Shown: piece by piece, positions 36,088-47,445 of the stretch
Position numbering within the stretch: position 1 is the stretch's first letter
Layout of the letters: the number at the start of each line of letters is the position of its first letter
Origin: Hexactinellida sp. DTS-2022
Taxonomy: Eukaryota > Porifera > Hexactinellida
Direction: 5' to 3'
NCBI GenBank assembly: GCA_028753945.1
Contig: JAPNXP010000002.1
Coordinates: 1,302,001 to 1,366,000, forward strand
Length of the DNA stretch: 64,000 bases
Notes under the pieces: generated by a model
The model's database searches: none
The model's input: the letters and a program-made list of their open reading frames with translations, nothing else
What the model was told of the DNA's origin: nothing
Position numbers and translations under genes: made by a program

Positions 36088-36924
36088 CTCAAGATGTCAG
36101 ACTTTGATTTTTTGAGGATAGACAGGTCCTCAGGTAAGTCTCTGCATTGACCAGCAAACACACAAGGGTAAGCTAGTTCCTCTATAAACTTATCCGTGGT
36201 TAAGTACAGAGGCTTCCTCCCTTCTCCAGGAGCTAATTTCATTAGCAGGTTCTCATTAGACAGCAGCAGTGTGTCTAAAGAACCAGGGTTAATGGGGAGA
36301 TCATCCTTGGTCTCATCCCAATCATCAATCTCCTTCAACAACTCCTCAAGGTTATCGAAGAGCTCCTCGATACCAGGAACGGTCTCAGAGCCCTGTTCCT
36401 CTTCATCTACAACTACTATATCAGAAGGCTGGTCAGTAGGGTTAACAATAAAATTAACATTACTAGTACCAGTACGTGTAACAGAGTTAACCCAATTCTC
36501 TGAAACTACTACCTTCTCTAGCTTGAAGAGCTCAGTGGTAGAGAGATAGCGAGCGGCTTCTAACACTATATTGGGTCTTATCGTTTCGTATAAGTAGGGT
36601 TTCGCGAACGATAACTTTCGAAACAATTGTAACTGAATAGTTTGGGACTGTAGGAACGTCCTAGGTAACCGATTAACAGTCTTATCTACGTCTATGGGAA
36701 CATTAACAACCATGCCATGCAGTCCGTGCTGTCTCTCCCTGCCCAGAGATCTGATGTTCATGAACTCGTGTCTGGGAGATACCAGTCAGACCAGATAGCT
36801 CAGGAGGGATCTCGGGGAAAGTTAAGCCACGGCACAAGGCAATCTTAGGGACTCTGCCATCTTTGATGTTAATGAGACAGGTCTTACACACATACTCCAT
36901 GTTAAGTGTCTCATAGAGAAAAAC
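36088..36924 (-). pseudogene. Helentron 1 exon 2: DUF6570-like, frameshifted
   Basis: Acceptor CCTTTAG then GTTTTTCTC (VFLYETLNMEYVCKTCL); donor GAG/GTTAGT, phase 2. It contains the conserved run FPEIPPELSGL, GRERQHGLHGMVVNVPID and LPRTFLQSQ typical of the DUF6570 region that precedes Rep in many animal Helitrons. Relative to copy 2 it lacks 17 bp near 36,783, between two GACTG repeats. This shifts the frame after PELSGLTG, so copy 1 cannot make the full polyprotein from this reading. Confidence 0.8.
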
Positions 36925-37078
36925 CTAAAGGGGAATACCAGATAATAATAATGTAATAGGATAACCCGCATATTATATTTGAGTATGTCTTTGATTAATT
37001 AATTATCTATAATTATTAATTAACTAATATTTTCGCAAAAGAAATTATTTAAATATTTAAAGTAAGGAATATAATTAC

Positions 37079-38317
37079 CTGTTTGACGAAATCAGAGGTG
37101 GAAAGATTCGTTGAAACAAGTTTTTCTCTCTTAAGAATAACTACTGTTTTCCTGAAATGGAGACATCCACAACAAGAACAAACATACGTTGGACCTTGAG
37201 ATATCTGGCAGAAATAACTTTGAATAACAGAGTTACCCTCCTCTCTATTAATTCTATATTTCTCCAGAACATTTTTGTTGTGCTTTTCACGCACATCAGG
37301 ATCCTTCAATCTCTCGGCTACAGCGCTATTATGGTCAGCACGCTTATCAGGATCTTTCAATCTCTGGGTCATAGAATCTAGCTGCTGTTTATTATGCTCA
37401 GCACGCTTATCAGGATCCTTCAATCTCTCATTCATAGAATCTAGCTGCTGTTTATTATGTTCAGCACGCTTTTCAGGATCCTTCAATCTCTCATTCATAG
37501 CGTCTAGCTGCTGTTTATTATGTTCAGCACGCTTTTCAGGATCCTTCAATCTCTCATTCATAGCGTCTAGCTGCTGTTTATTATGTTCAGCACGCTTCTC
37601 AGGATCCTTCAATCTCTCATTCATAGCGTCTAGCTGCTGTTTATTATGTTCAGCACGCTTTTCAGGATCCTTCAATCTCTCATTCATAGCGTCTAGCTGC
37701 TGTTTATTATGTTCAGCACGCTTTTCAGGATCCTTCAATCTCTTTGTAATGTCCCGTAATTGATTTTCTTTGTGCTGAGATATAAAATCGGGATCCTCAC
37801 AATCTTCATTGAAACGCTCAAGACGAGCCTCATTCTCAGTTTTACAAAACTCCGAGTCATCAGTTCGTCTCTTCTTGATAGCAGCTCGATTTCTATCTTT
37901 TCTAGCCCTGTACCCTTTTCTCTTCCGAGACTTAGGGGTAGAGATACCCTTCTCAGGAGTCATTGGTATATCAGAATACTGGCTGGACAAATCGAGGTCG
38001 TTTAGAGGTACAACTTGAGACGATATCGGAGTCTGTTGTACCGTTTGAGAGGAGAATATAATCGCATCTGGTTGGGAACATTCCTCTATTTCCATAGCAC
38101 AAATTTCCTCCTCCGTTGTTGAACCAGGCCCAGGATTGATTTCAATCCCACCGATTATTAATAAGGCGCTGATGGTATTAGCCTGTAGGCGGGTAGAAAT
38201 GGGCCATAATATGTCGATACATATAGTAGACTTTTTGATTATAGACTGGGATAGTGGGGACCTAGCACGCCCACCCCAGCCACTTATTCTTGCTCTATAG
38301 AGCTCGATTGATATCAT
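37079..38317 (-). CDS. Helentron 1 exon 1: 2A-like leader, coding repeats, Cys-rich finger
   Basis: 413 codons from ATG to donor CAG/GTAATT (phase 0). Order: leader MISIELYRARISGWGG, hydrophobic stretch, 2A-like motif LLIIGGIEINPGP (residues ~53-65), acidic/Ser-rich linker, basic segment STPKSRKRKGYRARKDRNR (possible nuclear localisation), six 21-residue repeats starting RLKDPEKRAEHN plus variant 17- and 19-residue units, then GPTYVCSCCGCLHFRKTVV, a Cys-rich finger. If the 2A-like motif works, the ribosome would release a ~64-residue peptide and then continue with the main product. In this copy the leader and the repeat region share one exon. Confidence 0.75.
37310..37745 (-). repeat. Coding minisatellite, 63-bp unit (Helentron 1)
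   Basis: In-frame 63-bp units encoding RLKDPxKRAEHNKQQLDxM plus two residues, six almost identical copies, followed by one 51-bp unit (RLKDPDKRADHNSAVAE) and a degenerate last unit. The period is a multiple of three, so length change keeps the frame. Confidence 0.9.
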
Positions 38318-38330
38318 ATCTAATTATTAA

Positions 38331-38700
38331 TAAGTCAAAAAAATAAAGCGAAATATCAAATACATTTACAGTAAATACAGCAACGAAAAATAAAGTCATT
38401 ACTGTATTTTATTTAATAATATTATTTTGTATTATAATTGATTTCGAATTAATACACATAAATTTTAGTAACAGTAAATATTGAGAACGAATAGTGAGAG
38501 AGAAAAAGAAAGTGCATTAATAATAGAATAGGAAAAACATTACCTTCAAAAATAGAAGTTTACCAAAATGATTCAAAAGAATAAAGTCAAAAAGAATAAA
38601 GTCAAAAAGTCAAATAATGAGAAAGATAGAAATTATTTAATTTATACTTCTTGAAATAGACAAAATCTATACATGATATAGAACAGAAACCTGTAAGTAT
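38331..38700. other. AT-rich stretch 5' of Helentron 1
   Basis: Upstream of the exon 1 ATG on the minus strand. It has direct repeats of GAATAAAGTCAAAAA at about 38,579-38,612. No gene. It presumably contains promoter and 5' end of the element, but shares no clear sequence with the 5' side of copy 2. Confidence 0.4.
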
Positions 38701-40820
38701 CGATGGTCAATAATATAACTATCGCAAGTTCAAACAATAGATAAGATTTAAAAATTTCAATCAATATAATTATTACAAGTAAACACAATTAAATAGAAGC
38801 CAGCTCGAATTCACAAGTTAAATCAATATAATAATCGGAAGTTGAAACAATGGAATTAGATTTAACAGTTTTATTGAAACTGAAGTGTGAGTAAACAAAG
38901 AAATTTCAACCCCCATTAATGGCAGGAATAAAACCTTTTTTGAAGGTTTTCTTCTCCCATCAGACGCAGAATTTTATGGGGAATCCAAATATGAAATAAA
39001 ATTTTCGGGTTTAGTAAAACATATTTTGAGTTATGGACCAGACAAAATCTGAAAGGTGTTAAAGATGTGTCAAAAATTTCTTAATAAAAAATCGTAACCC
39101 CAGGTGCAAATTAGACGGTCCCACCGCACCTACATGCCAAGTTTCAGCCCATCAACTATAGAGCTCTGGCCAGGGTACCGTCTACGGAGAAAAAAAAAAA
39201 AGAATAATCCAAAATTGCATCCTGTGCCGACGCATGTTCCTTGGGTGGCACTATATTTTGTTGGTGGTTTATTGATAGTGCCTCCAATGGAACATGCTGT
39301 CGGCACAGGATGCAATTTTGGATTTTTTTCGCCATGTCATCATCACTATGAAGGTGTTAAATTATTTCAAAAAGGTGTTACAGAAGGCATCGACCCTTAG
39401 AGTGGTGGAAGTTTCCATTTAGTTCATATAATTTTAGAGATATTCAAGTTTGAGTAGAATATAATAGCTGATGACTCAGCATTTTTTATGTGTGTGTTGG
39501 GTCATCACCCAACATCAACTAACCCATTTTAAATATCGAATTAAAAAAATTGTAAAAGTACATTTTTTTGACGATGTCATAATCACCTCAAGGTGTCAAG
39601 ACCCACTTGTATAGGTGGTACCTGGCATAAGGACCAATTGATAAATTGAAAGTTTGTTTCTATCTTGTATCATCTCTGAGATTAATGAAATTTAGCTAAT
39701 TAGTATAAATATTTAATTAATTTATTAATTATTTAACACCATTATTATATACAGCAAAATAAATTAAGTTCAATTATTTGCAATTATTATTAATTTAAAT
39801 TGAATTTCACTATAATATTTGAATTCCACGCACTCGATAACCCCAATAATCTATTTTGAACCATCTCTATACGGTAAACACAGAGCGAATTAATTAGAAT
39901 TAAATATGTCAGTACATTAATTGTGCAAGAATATTCTCGCCGAAATAAATATAATCACTTAATCTGTCGTTGTTGTGGAATGTAAAATCTTAACGGTTCT
40001 ATCATAAACCATCTTTAGTTTAATGCCATTCATTCATTATGTATTGATAATAAATTATATTATTAGTTATTTATTTTAGCAATGTTATCCATGGTTGGTT
40101 GAGTTGAGTCAACAAATTCCTTATATTATATTATTTAATTTAATCAATTGTATAGTAATACTAAAATTAAATAGAAGCCAGCTGGAATTTATAAGTTAAA
40201 TCAATTTAATTATCGCAAGTTGAATCAATAGAGTAAGATTTAACAAGTTAAATCAATATAATTATTACAAGTTGAAACAATGGAATTTGATTTAACAGTT
40301 ATACTGAAACTGAAGTGTGAGTAAACAAAGAAATTTCAACCCCCATTTATGGCAGAAATAGAACTCTTTATTGAAAGTTTTCTTCTCCCATCAGACGCAG
40401 AATTTTATGGCGAATCCAAATGTGAAATAAAATTTTGGGGTTTAGTAAAACATTTTTTGAGTTATGGACCAGACAAATTTTGAAAGGTGTTAAAGATGTG
40501 TCAAAAATTTGTTAATACAAAATCGTAACCCCAGGTGCAAATTAGACGTCGACTCCGAATCTACATGCCAAGTTTCAGCCCTCTATGTATACAGGTGTGG
40601 CCAGGGCACCTGCTACGGAGAAATAATAATAATATAAATAAAGGCAGTGATTCTAATACTGGGCCACTATACTATAGTATAGTCGGCACAGTAAAAATAA
40701 TAATAATAAAGGCAGTGATTCCAATACTGGGCCACTGTACTATAGTATAGTCGGCACAGTAATAAAGGCAGTGAGATTAGAACTGGGCCACTATACTATA
40801 GTATAGTCGGCACAGTAAAA
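38701..40820 (+). repeat. Hairpin-P array, + orientation, between Helentron 1 and the inversion
   Basis: The array resumes at about 38,701 with partial body sequence; a P hairpin starts at 39,207 and a 1,614-bp unit runs to the P at 40,821. Positions ~39,325-40,670 are an almost exact direct copy of ~25,620-26,965 (offset 13,705 bp), including rare variants such as GACGTCGACTCCGAATC. Confidence 0.85.
40641..40815 (+). repeat. 50-bp palindromic mini-repeat, three copies
   Basis: Three units with core ACTATACTATAGTATAGT (one with CTGTAC), separated by AATAATAATA-type spacers, ending at the central P hairpin. Confidence 0.8.
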
Positions 40821-40936
40821 ATCCAAAATTGCAACCTGCGCCGACAGCATGTTCCTTTGGAGGCACTATCAATAAACAACCAACAAAATATAGTGCCACC
40901 AAAGGAACATGCGTCGGCACAGCTGCAATTTTGGAT
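40821..40936. repeat. P hairpin at the array inversion point
   Basis: Palindrome in - orientation (GCCGACAGCATG first, GCGTCGG second), while the flank on its left is in + orientation. Its two arms do not match as usual (GCAACCTGCGCC against GCAGCTGTGCC), as if joined from two different P copies. The array changes direction here. Confidence 0.8.
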
Positions 40937-41115
40937 TTTACTGTGCCGACTATACTATAGTATAGTGGCCCAGTATTGGAATCACTGCCTTTATTACTGT
41001 GCCGACTATACTATAGTATAGTGGCCCAGTTCTAATCTTACTGCCTTTATTTTTACTGTGCCGACTATACTATAGTATAGTGGCCCAGTATTGGAATCAC
41101 TGCCTTTATTATTTT
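40937..41115 (-). repeat. 50-bp palindromic mini-repeat, three copies (inverse orientation)
   Basis: Three units ACTGTGCCGACTATAC...; two carry the TATTGGAATCAC variant and the middle one TTCTAATCTT. They roughly mirror the cluster at 40,641 across the central P. Confidence 0.8.
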
Positions 41116-44100
41116 TTTTTTTTTTTTTTTTTCTCCGTAGACGGTGCCCTGGCCTGAGCTTTATAGTTGATGGGCTGAAACTTGGCATGTAGATGCGATG
41201 GGACCGTCTAATTTGCACCTGGGGTTACGATTTTTGATTAACAAATTTTTGACACATCTTTAACACCTTTCAAAATTTGTCTGGTCCATAACTCAAAATA
41301 TGTTTTACTAAACCCCCAAATTTTATTTCACATTTGGATTCACCATAAAATTCTGCGTCTGATGGGAGAAGAGAACTTTTAATAAAGATTTTTATTTCTG
41401 CCACAAATGTGGTTTGAAATTTCTTTGTTTACTCACACTTCAATTTCAGTAAAACTGTGAAATCTAATTCCATTTTTCAACTTGTAATAATTATATTGAT
41501 TTAACTTGTTAAATCTTTCACTATTGTTTCAACTTGCGATAATTAAATTGATTCAACTAATAAATTCCAGCTGGCTTCTATTTAATTCTAGTATTACTAT
41601 ACAATGGATTAAATAAATTATAATAATATAAGGAATTTGTTGACTCAACTCAACCAACCGTGGATAACATTGCTAAAATAAATTCCTGATAATATATTTT
41701 ATTATCAATACATAATGAATGAATGGCATTAAACTCTTGATGGTTTATGATAGAAACTAACTTCAAATTTATCTACCGTTCCTTGTAACTCCGACCAATT
41801 AACAAATGGTTCTTCACACCTTGGGCGTTGATGACTGGGCGAAAAAAAATCCAAAATTGCACCCTGTGCTGACAGCATGCTCCTTTGGAGGCACTATCAA
41901 TAACCAACCAATAAAATATAGTGCCACCAAAGGAACATGCGTCGGCACAGGGTGCAATTTTGGATTTTTTCTATTTTTCTCCGTAGACGGTGCCCTGGCC
42001 AGAGCTTTATAGTTGATGGGCTTAAACTTGGCATGTAGGTGCGATGGGAACGTCTAATTTGCACCTGGGTATACGATTTTTGATTAACAAATTTTTGACA
42101 CATCTTTAACACCTTTCAAATTTTGTCTGGTCCATAACTCAAAAAGTGTTTTACTAAACCCCATAATTTTATTTCACATTTGGATTCACCATAAAATTCT
42201 GCGTCTGATGGGAGAAGAAATTTTTCAATAAAGGGGTCAATTTCTGCCATAAATAGGGGTTGAAATTTCTTTGTTTACTCACACTTCAATTTCAATAAAT
42301 CTGTTAAATCTAATTCCATTGTTTCAACTTGTAATAATTATATTGATTTAACTTGTTAAATCCTACTCTATTGATTCAACTTGCTATAATTATATTGATT
42401 CAACTTATAAATTGCAGCTGGCTTCTATTTAATTGTAGTATTACTATACAATGGATTAAATAAAATAATATAATATAAGGAATTTGTTGACTAAACTCAA
42501 ATCACCGTGGATAACATTGCTAAAATAACTAACTAATAATATAATTCATTATCAATACATAATGAATGAATGGCATTGAACTCTAGATGGTTTATGATAG
42601 AAACAAACTTCAAATTTATCTACCGTTCCTTGTGACTCGGACCAAATAACAAATGCTTCTTCACACCTTGGTCGTTGATGACTTGGCGAAAAAAAATCCA
42701 AAATTGCAGCCTGCGCCGACAGCATGTTCCTTTGGAGGCACTATCAATAAACAACACAAAAATAGAGTGCCACCAAAGGAACATGCGTCGGCACAGGGTG
42801 CAATTTTGGATTTTTTTTATTTTTTCTCCGTAGACGGTGCCCTGGCCTGAGCTTTATAGTTGATGGGCTGAAACTTGGCATGTAGGTGCGTATGGACCGT
42901 CTAATTTGCACCTGGGGTTACGATTTTTGATTAACGAATTTTTGACACATCTTTAACACCTTTCAAAATTTGTCTGGTCCATAACTCAAAATATGTTTTA
43001 CTAAACCCCCAAATTTTATTTCACATTTGGATTCACCATAAAATTCTGCGTCTGATGGGAGAAGAAAACTTTCAATAAAGAGTTTTATTTCTGCCATAAA
43101 TGGGGGTTGAAATTTCTTTGTTTACTCACACTTCAGTTTCAGTATAACTGTTAAATCTAATTCCATTGTTTCAACTTGTAATAATTATATTGATTTAACT
43201 TGTTAAATCTTACTCTATTGATTCAACTTGCGATAATTAAATTGATTTAACTTATAAATTCCAGCTGGCTTCTATTTAATTGTAGTATTACTATACAATG
43301 GATTAAATATAATAATATAATATAAGGAATTTGTTGACTCAACTCAACCAACCGTGGATAACATTGCTAAAATAAATAACTAATAATATAATTTATTATC
43401 AATACATAATGAATGAGTGGCATTAAACTAAAGATGGTTTATGATAGAACCGTTAAGAATTACATTCCACAACAACGACAGATTAAGTGATATTTATTTC
43501 GGCGAGAATATTCTTGCACAATGAATGTACTGACGTAATTACGTAATTATAATTAATTCCTTTTGTATTTACACGTAACTTATATACGGTTCCAAATGGA
43601 TTATTGGGGTTATCGAGTGCGCTGAATTCAAATATGATAGTGAAATTCGATTTAAATTAATAATAAGTGCAAATAATTGAACTTTATTTATTTTGCTGGA
43701 CATAATAATGGTGTTAAATTATTAATTTATTAATTAAATATTTATACTAATTGGCTAAATTTCATTAATCTCAGAGATGATACAAGATAGAAACAAACTT
43801 TCATTTTATCAATTGGTCCTTATGCCACGTACCACCTATACAAGTGGGTCTTGACACCATGAGGTGATGATGACATCGTCAAAAAAATGTATTTTTACAA
43901 TTTTGTGAATTAAATAATTCGCATGGGTTGGTTGGAGTTGGGTGAATACACAACACGCACTTTAAAAATGCTGAGTCATCACAGATTATATTCTACTGAA
44001 ACTTGAATATCTCCCAAATGAAGTGAGCTAAATGGAAACTTCCACCACTCTAAGGGTCGTTGCCTACTGAAACACCTTTCTGTAATAATTTAACACCTTC

Positions 44101-46075
44101 ATAGTGATGATGACTAGGCGAAAAAAAATCCAAAATTGCAGCTTGTGCCGACAGCATGTTCCTTTGGAGGCACTATCAATAAACCACCACCAAAATATAG
44201 TGCCACCTAAGGACATGCGTCGGCACAGGGTGCAATTTTGGATTTTTTTTTACTGTGCCGACTATACTATAGTATAGTGGCCCAGTATTGGTCTTAGTGC
44301 TTTGGTTATTATTATTATTACTGTGCCGACTATACTATAGTATAGTGGCCCAGTATTGGTCTTAGTGCTTTGGTATATTATTATTACTGTGCCGACTATA
44401 CTATAGTATAGTGGCCCAGTTCTAATCTTAGTGCTTTGGTTAGTTATTATTATTATTATTTTTGGTCCGTAGATCGTCCACTGAACAGAGTTTAATTAAC
44501 TAAGAACCCAAAATTTCAGGACAGGTGTCTCATGGGTTACAGATGTGCACCTGGGGTCACGATTTTTTACTACATTTTTTTGGACACATTTTTGCACCTG
44601 TTTAATATTAGAAAAAGAACAATAAATAGTGCACAAATATTTAATTTATATGCATTCGATAGAGAATTAAATTCTACACCTTTTCACAGTGCACGAATTT
44701 TTAAATTGAGTTTCGTTTGTGCCACAATTGAGTTGCAAGTTTCCTTTGTTTACTAACACTTCAGTTCAATTGAAGTGTTAAATCGAATTCTATTGTTTCA
44801 ACTTGTGATAATTACATTGATTCAACTTGTGAGATCGAGTAGGCTTCTATTTTCTAATTGAAAACTAAGATTTTACATTCCATAACAACAACAGATTATG
44901 TGATTATATTTATTTCTGCTCAGAATATTCTTGAACAATGGATACATGAGATATTTAATTCTAATTAATTCGCTCTGTGTTTAACTTAGAGAAACGGTTC
45001 CAATTAGATTATTAGGGTATCGAGTGCGCTGAATTCAAATATGATAGTGAAATTAAATTTAAATTAATTATTATAGCAAATAATTGAACTTAATTTATTT
45101 TGATGTAAATAATATTGGTGTTAAATTATCTTAGATTAATTAAATATTTATACTAATTATCTAAATTTCATTAATCTCAGAAATGATACAAGATAGAAAC
45201 AAACTTTAAATTTATCAATTGGTCCTTATGGCACGTACCACCTGTACAAGTGGATCTTGACACCTTGAGGTGATGATGACATCGTCAAAAAAATGTATTT
45301 TTACAATTTTGTGAATTATATTATAAAAATGGGTTAGTTGGAGTTGGGTGATGACCCAACACTCACATAAAAAATGCTGATTCATCACTTATTATATTCT
45401 ACTGAAACTTGAATATCTTTGAAACGAAGTGAGCAAAATGGAAACTTCCACCACTCTAAGGGTCGTAGCCTTCTGAAACACCTTTATGAAATAATTTAAC
45501 ACCTTTATAGTGATGATGACTTGGTGAAAAAAAAATCCAAAATTGCAGCCTGTGCCGACAGCATGTTCCATTGGAGGCACTATCAATAGACCACCACCAA
45601 AATATAGTGCCACCAAATGAACATGCGTCGGCACAGGCTGCAATTTTGGATTTTTATTATTGGTCCGTAGCCTCTCTACTGAACAGAGTTTTATTAACTA
45701 AGAGCCCAAATTTTCAGGATATGTGTCTCATGGGTTACTGATGTGCACCTGGGGTCAGGATTTTTTATTACATTTTTTTGGACACATTTTTACACCTATT
45801 CAATGTTAGAAAAGGAACAATAAATAGTGCGCTAAGTTCAATTTATATGCATTCGATAGAGAATTAAATTCTACACCTTTTCACAGTGCACGAATTTTTA
45901 AATTGGGCTTCGTTCGTGACATTATTGACTTGCAAGTTTCCTTTGTTTACTAACACTTCAATACAATTGAATGTGTTAAATCTAATTCTATTGTTTCGAC
46001 TTGGAATAATTTTATTGATTCCAACTTGTGAAATTCGAGTAGGCTTCTATTTCAACTTAGGCATTCGTATTACTA
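41116..46075 (-). repeat. Hairpin-P array, - orientation, between the inversion and Helentron 2
   Basis: P hairpins start at 41,849, 42,696, 44,128 and 45,535. Reading on the plus strand the approach motif is CTCCGTAGACGGTGCCC, the reverse of the left arm. Several P copies here have mismatched arms, e.g. 42,696 (GCAGCCTG against GCACCCTG) and 44,128 (GCAGCTTG against GCACCCTG). Body types are the same as in the left arm. No gene. Confidence 0.85.
44244..44460 (-). repeat. 50-bp mini-repeat, three copies with variant tails
   Basis: The palindromic core is kept, but tails read GGTCTTAGTGCTTTGG instead of GGAATCACTGCC, so this cluster is an older or separate subfamily. It lies beside the P at 44,128. 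Confidence 0.75.
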
Positions 46076-46376
46076 TTTATACTAGAGAATCAGTTTTATA
46101 TTGAAACTAATTTATCATTATATTATATTATTATTACAACTTGCTACTTTCATTTCTATTTGCTATTTTTTGAACCTTGAACAAAGCTCATCCATTTCTA
46201 AGGTCAGTATTAATTAAGTCATTTCGTGTACTTTCGAAGTTTCAATGAATGCCTTCTTTACTTTTGATGAACTAATTAATTAATTTAATAATACTTCCAT
46301 GAATTAATTTAATACTTTCGATGAATTCATTTCATTTGTGATCACTATGCACCATTGTTAATTTATTTAAATAGAT
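46076..46376. other. AT-rich stretch 5' of Helentron 2
   Basis: No gene. Contains loose direct repeats of CTTTCGATGAATTAATT type between 46,230 and 46,340. Presumed 5' end and promoter region of the element; no clear match to the corresponding stretch of copy 1. Confidence 0.4.
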
Positions 46377-46635
46377 ATGATTTCTATTGAGCTTTGGAGA
46401 GCAAGAATTGGAGGCTGGGGAGGAAAAGGTAGATTACCTAAAGGATGTGATGAGAGTGAGACCTGGAATTTCTACCCCATTACGAAACAGGCGGATCCGA
46501 TATTAGCACTATCATGTTGCCTGTTATTGGTAGTCATCAGGATGCTACTTGTGATCGGTGGAGTAGAGTTAAATCCTGGACCTACCGGAGGAGATCCTAA
46601 TGCCTCATCTTCTGAAGACTTCTCATCTGAAACAG
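46377..46635 (+). CDS. Helentron 2 exon 1a: leader with 2A-like motif
   Basis: ATG then MISIELWRARIGGWGG, a variable stretch, a hydrophobic run (LALSCCLLLVVIRM) and LLVIGGVELNPGP, followed by TGGDPNASSSEDFSSET. The leader, the spacing and the motif parallel copy 1 although the sequence between is unrelated. A donor ACAG/GTTATT at 46,636 (weak consensus) leaves phase 1, which matches the next exon exactly. Reading on without splicing meets a stop at 46,745; an independent 122-codon product is the alternative. Confidence 0.65.
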
Positions 46636-47445
46636 GTTATTATTTTATTTTATTGTCATTAATTATTAAGTTTCTTGATCGAGTATTTTTTAATATTTTC
46701 AAACGAATTATCCATCTATTGAAAGATGTCATCGATAATTCTTAAAATTAATACTTAACGGTTTTTTGCCTAAATCAGCCATCTTCCCCATACACTAAGT
46801 GCGTACACTGATACGGTAATACATATCTGCTTCATAATGACTGTTATTTATTACGTTAGTGTTTGTAAATTAAGATATGTTTCATACATTAAAACACTTG
46901 CACACTTACAGTTGATAATGTCAATTCTATTATTCAAATTAGTAACGAAATTGTAAGATATTTATACTATTTGTAATAATAGAGAATACTTGTAAATACT
47001 CTTACCGATTGTTCTTTTAATTCTTTACACCTCCAACATTATTTAAAATTATATTTAAATAAGATGAAATTCAATTTGAGTATTAAAATCTTAATTGTTT
47101 AATACGTTATACGCTGTCCATCAACACGTATTATACGCTAATCTCTAAACAACCAGCAATGTTTTCGAAGTAATTCAATATAGCATATTTTTAAATATTA
47201 TTGTATATACAAGATGCTAGCAAATAATCAAATTTGTATTATACAGACTATGCTATTAGTCGATAACAACAAAGGAATAACGATTTTAAACAGAAAGTTG
47301 TTCAAAGGAAATTTCATGAGCTCGATATTATAAGGTATACGTATAGTATGTATTACATTATACGTAATACGTATCCAATGAAAGACGTACAATTTAGATT
47401 AAACTTTTAATTAATTATCCTTATATGTACAATACAATATTTTAG
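46636..47445 (+). other. 810-bp intron of Helentron 2, absent from copy 1
   Basis: AT-rich, donor GTTATT and acceptor ATATTTTAG. It splits leader and repeat region that are continuous in copy 1. It contains palindromic ACGTAT-rich sequence around 47,335-47,370. No gene seen. Confidence 0.55.

Larger units (their letters stand above)
30240..38330 (-). mobile_element. Helentron-type rolling-circle transposon, copy 1
   Basis: Minus-strand element with three coding exons, a 3' minisatellite and a terminal-like hairpin. Helentron assignment rests on one product combining HUH Rep, PIF1-like helicase, an APE-like endonuclease and an OTU-like domain. It interrupts the + orientation P array (ends ~29.69 kb, resumes ~38.7 kb). 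The 5' and 3' borders are approximate: no second copy with homologous flanks fixes them, and similarity to copy 2 fades just upstream of the first ATG. Confidence 0.8.

Noticed and set aside
37275-37763. Antisense open frames opposite the coding minisatellites (also 47,559-48,448)
   Set aside because: Periodic in-frame repeats automatically open the opposite strand; the sense frame has the conserved leader, finger and splice sites.
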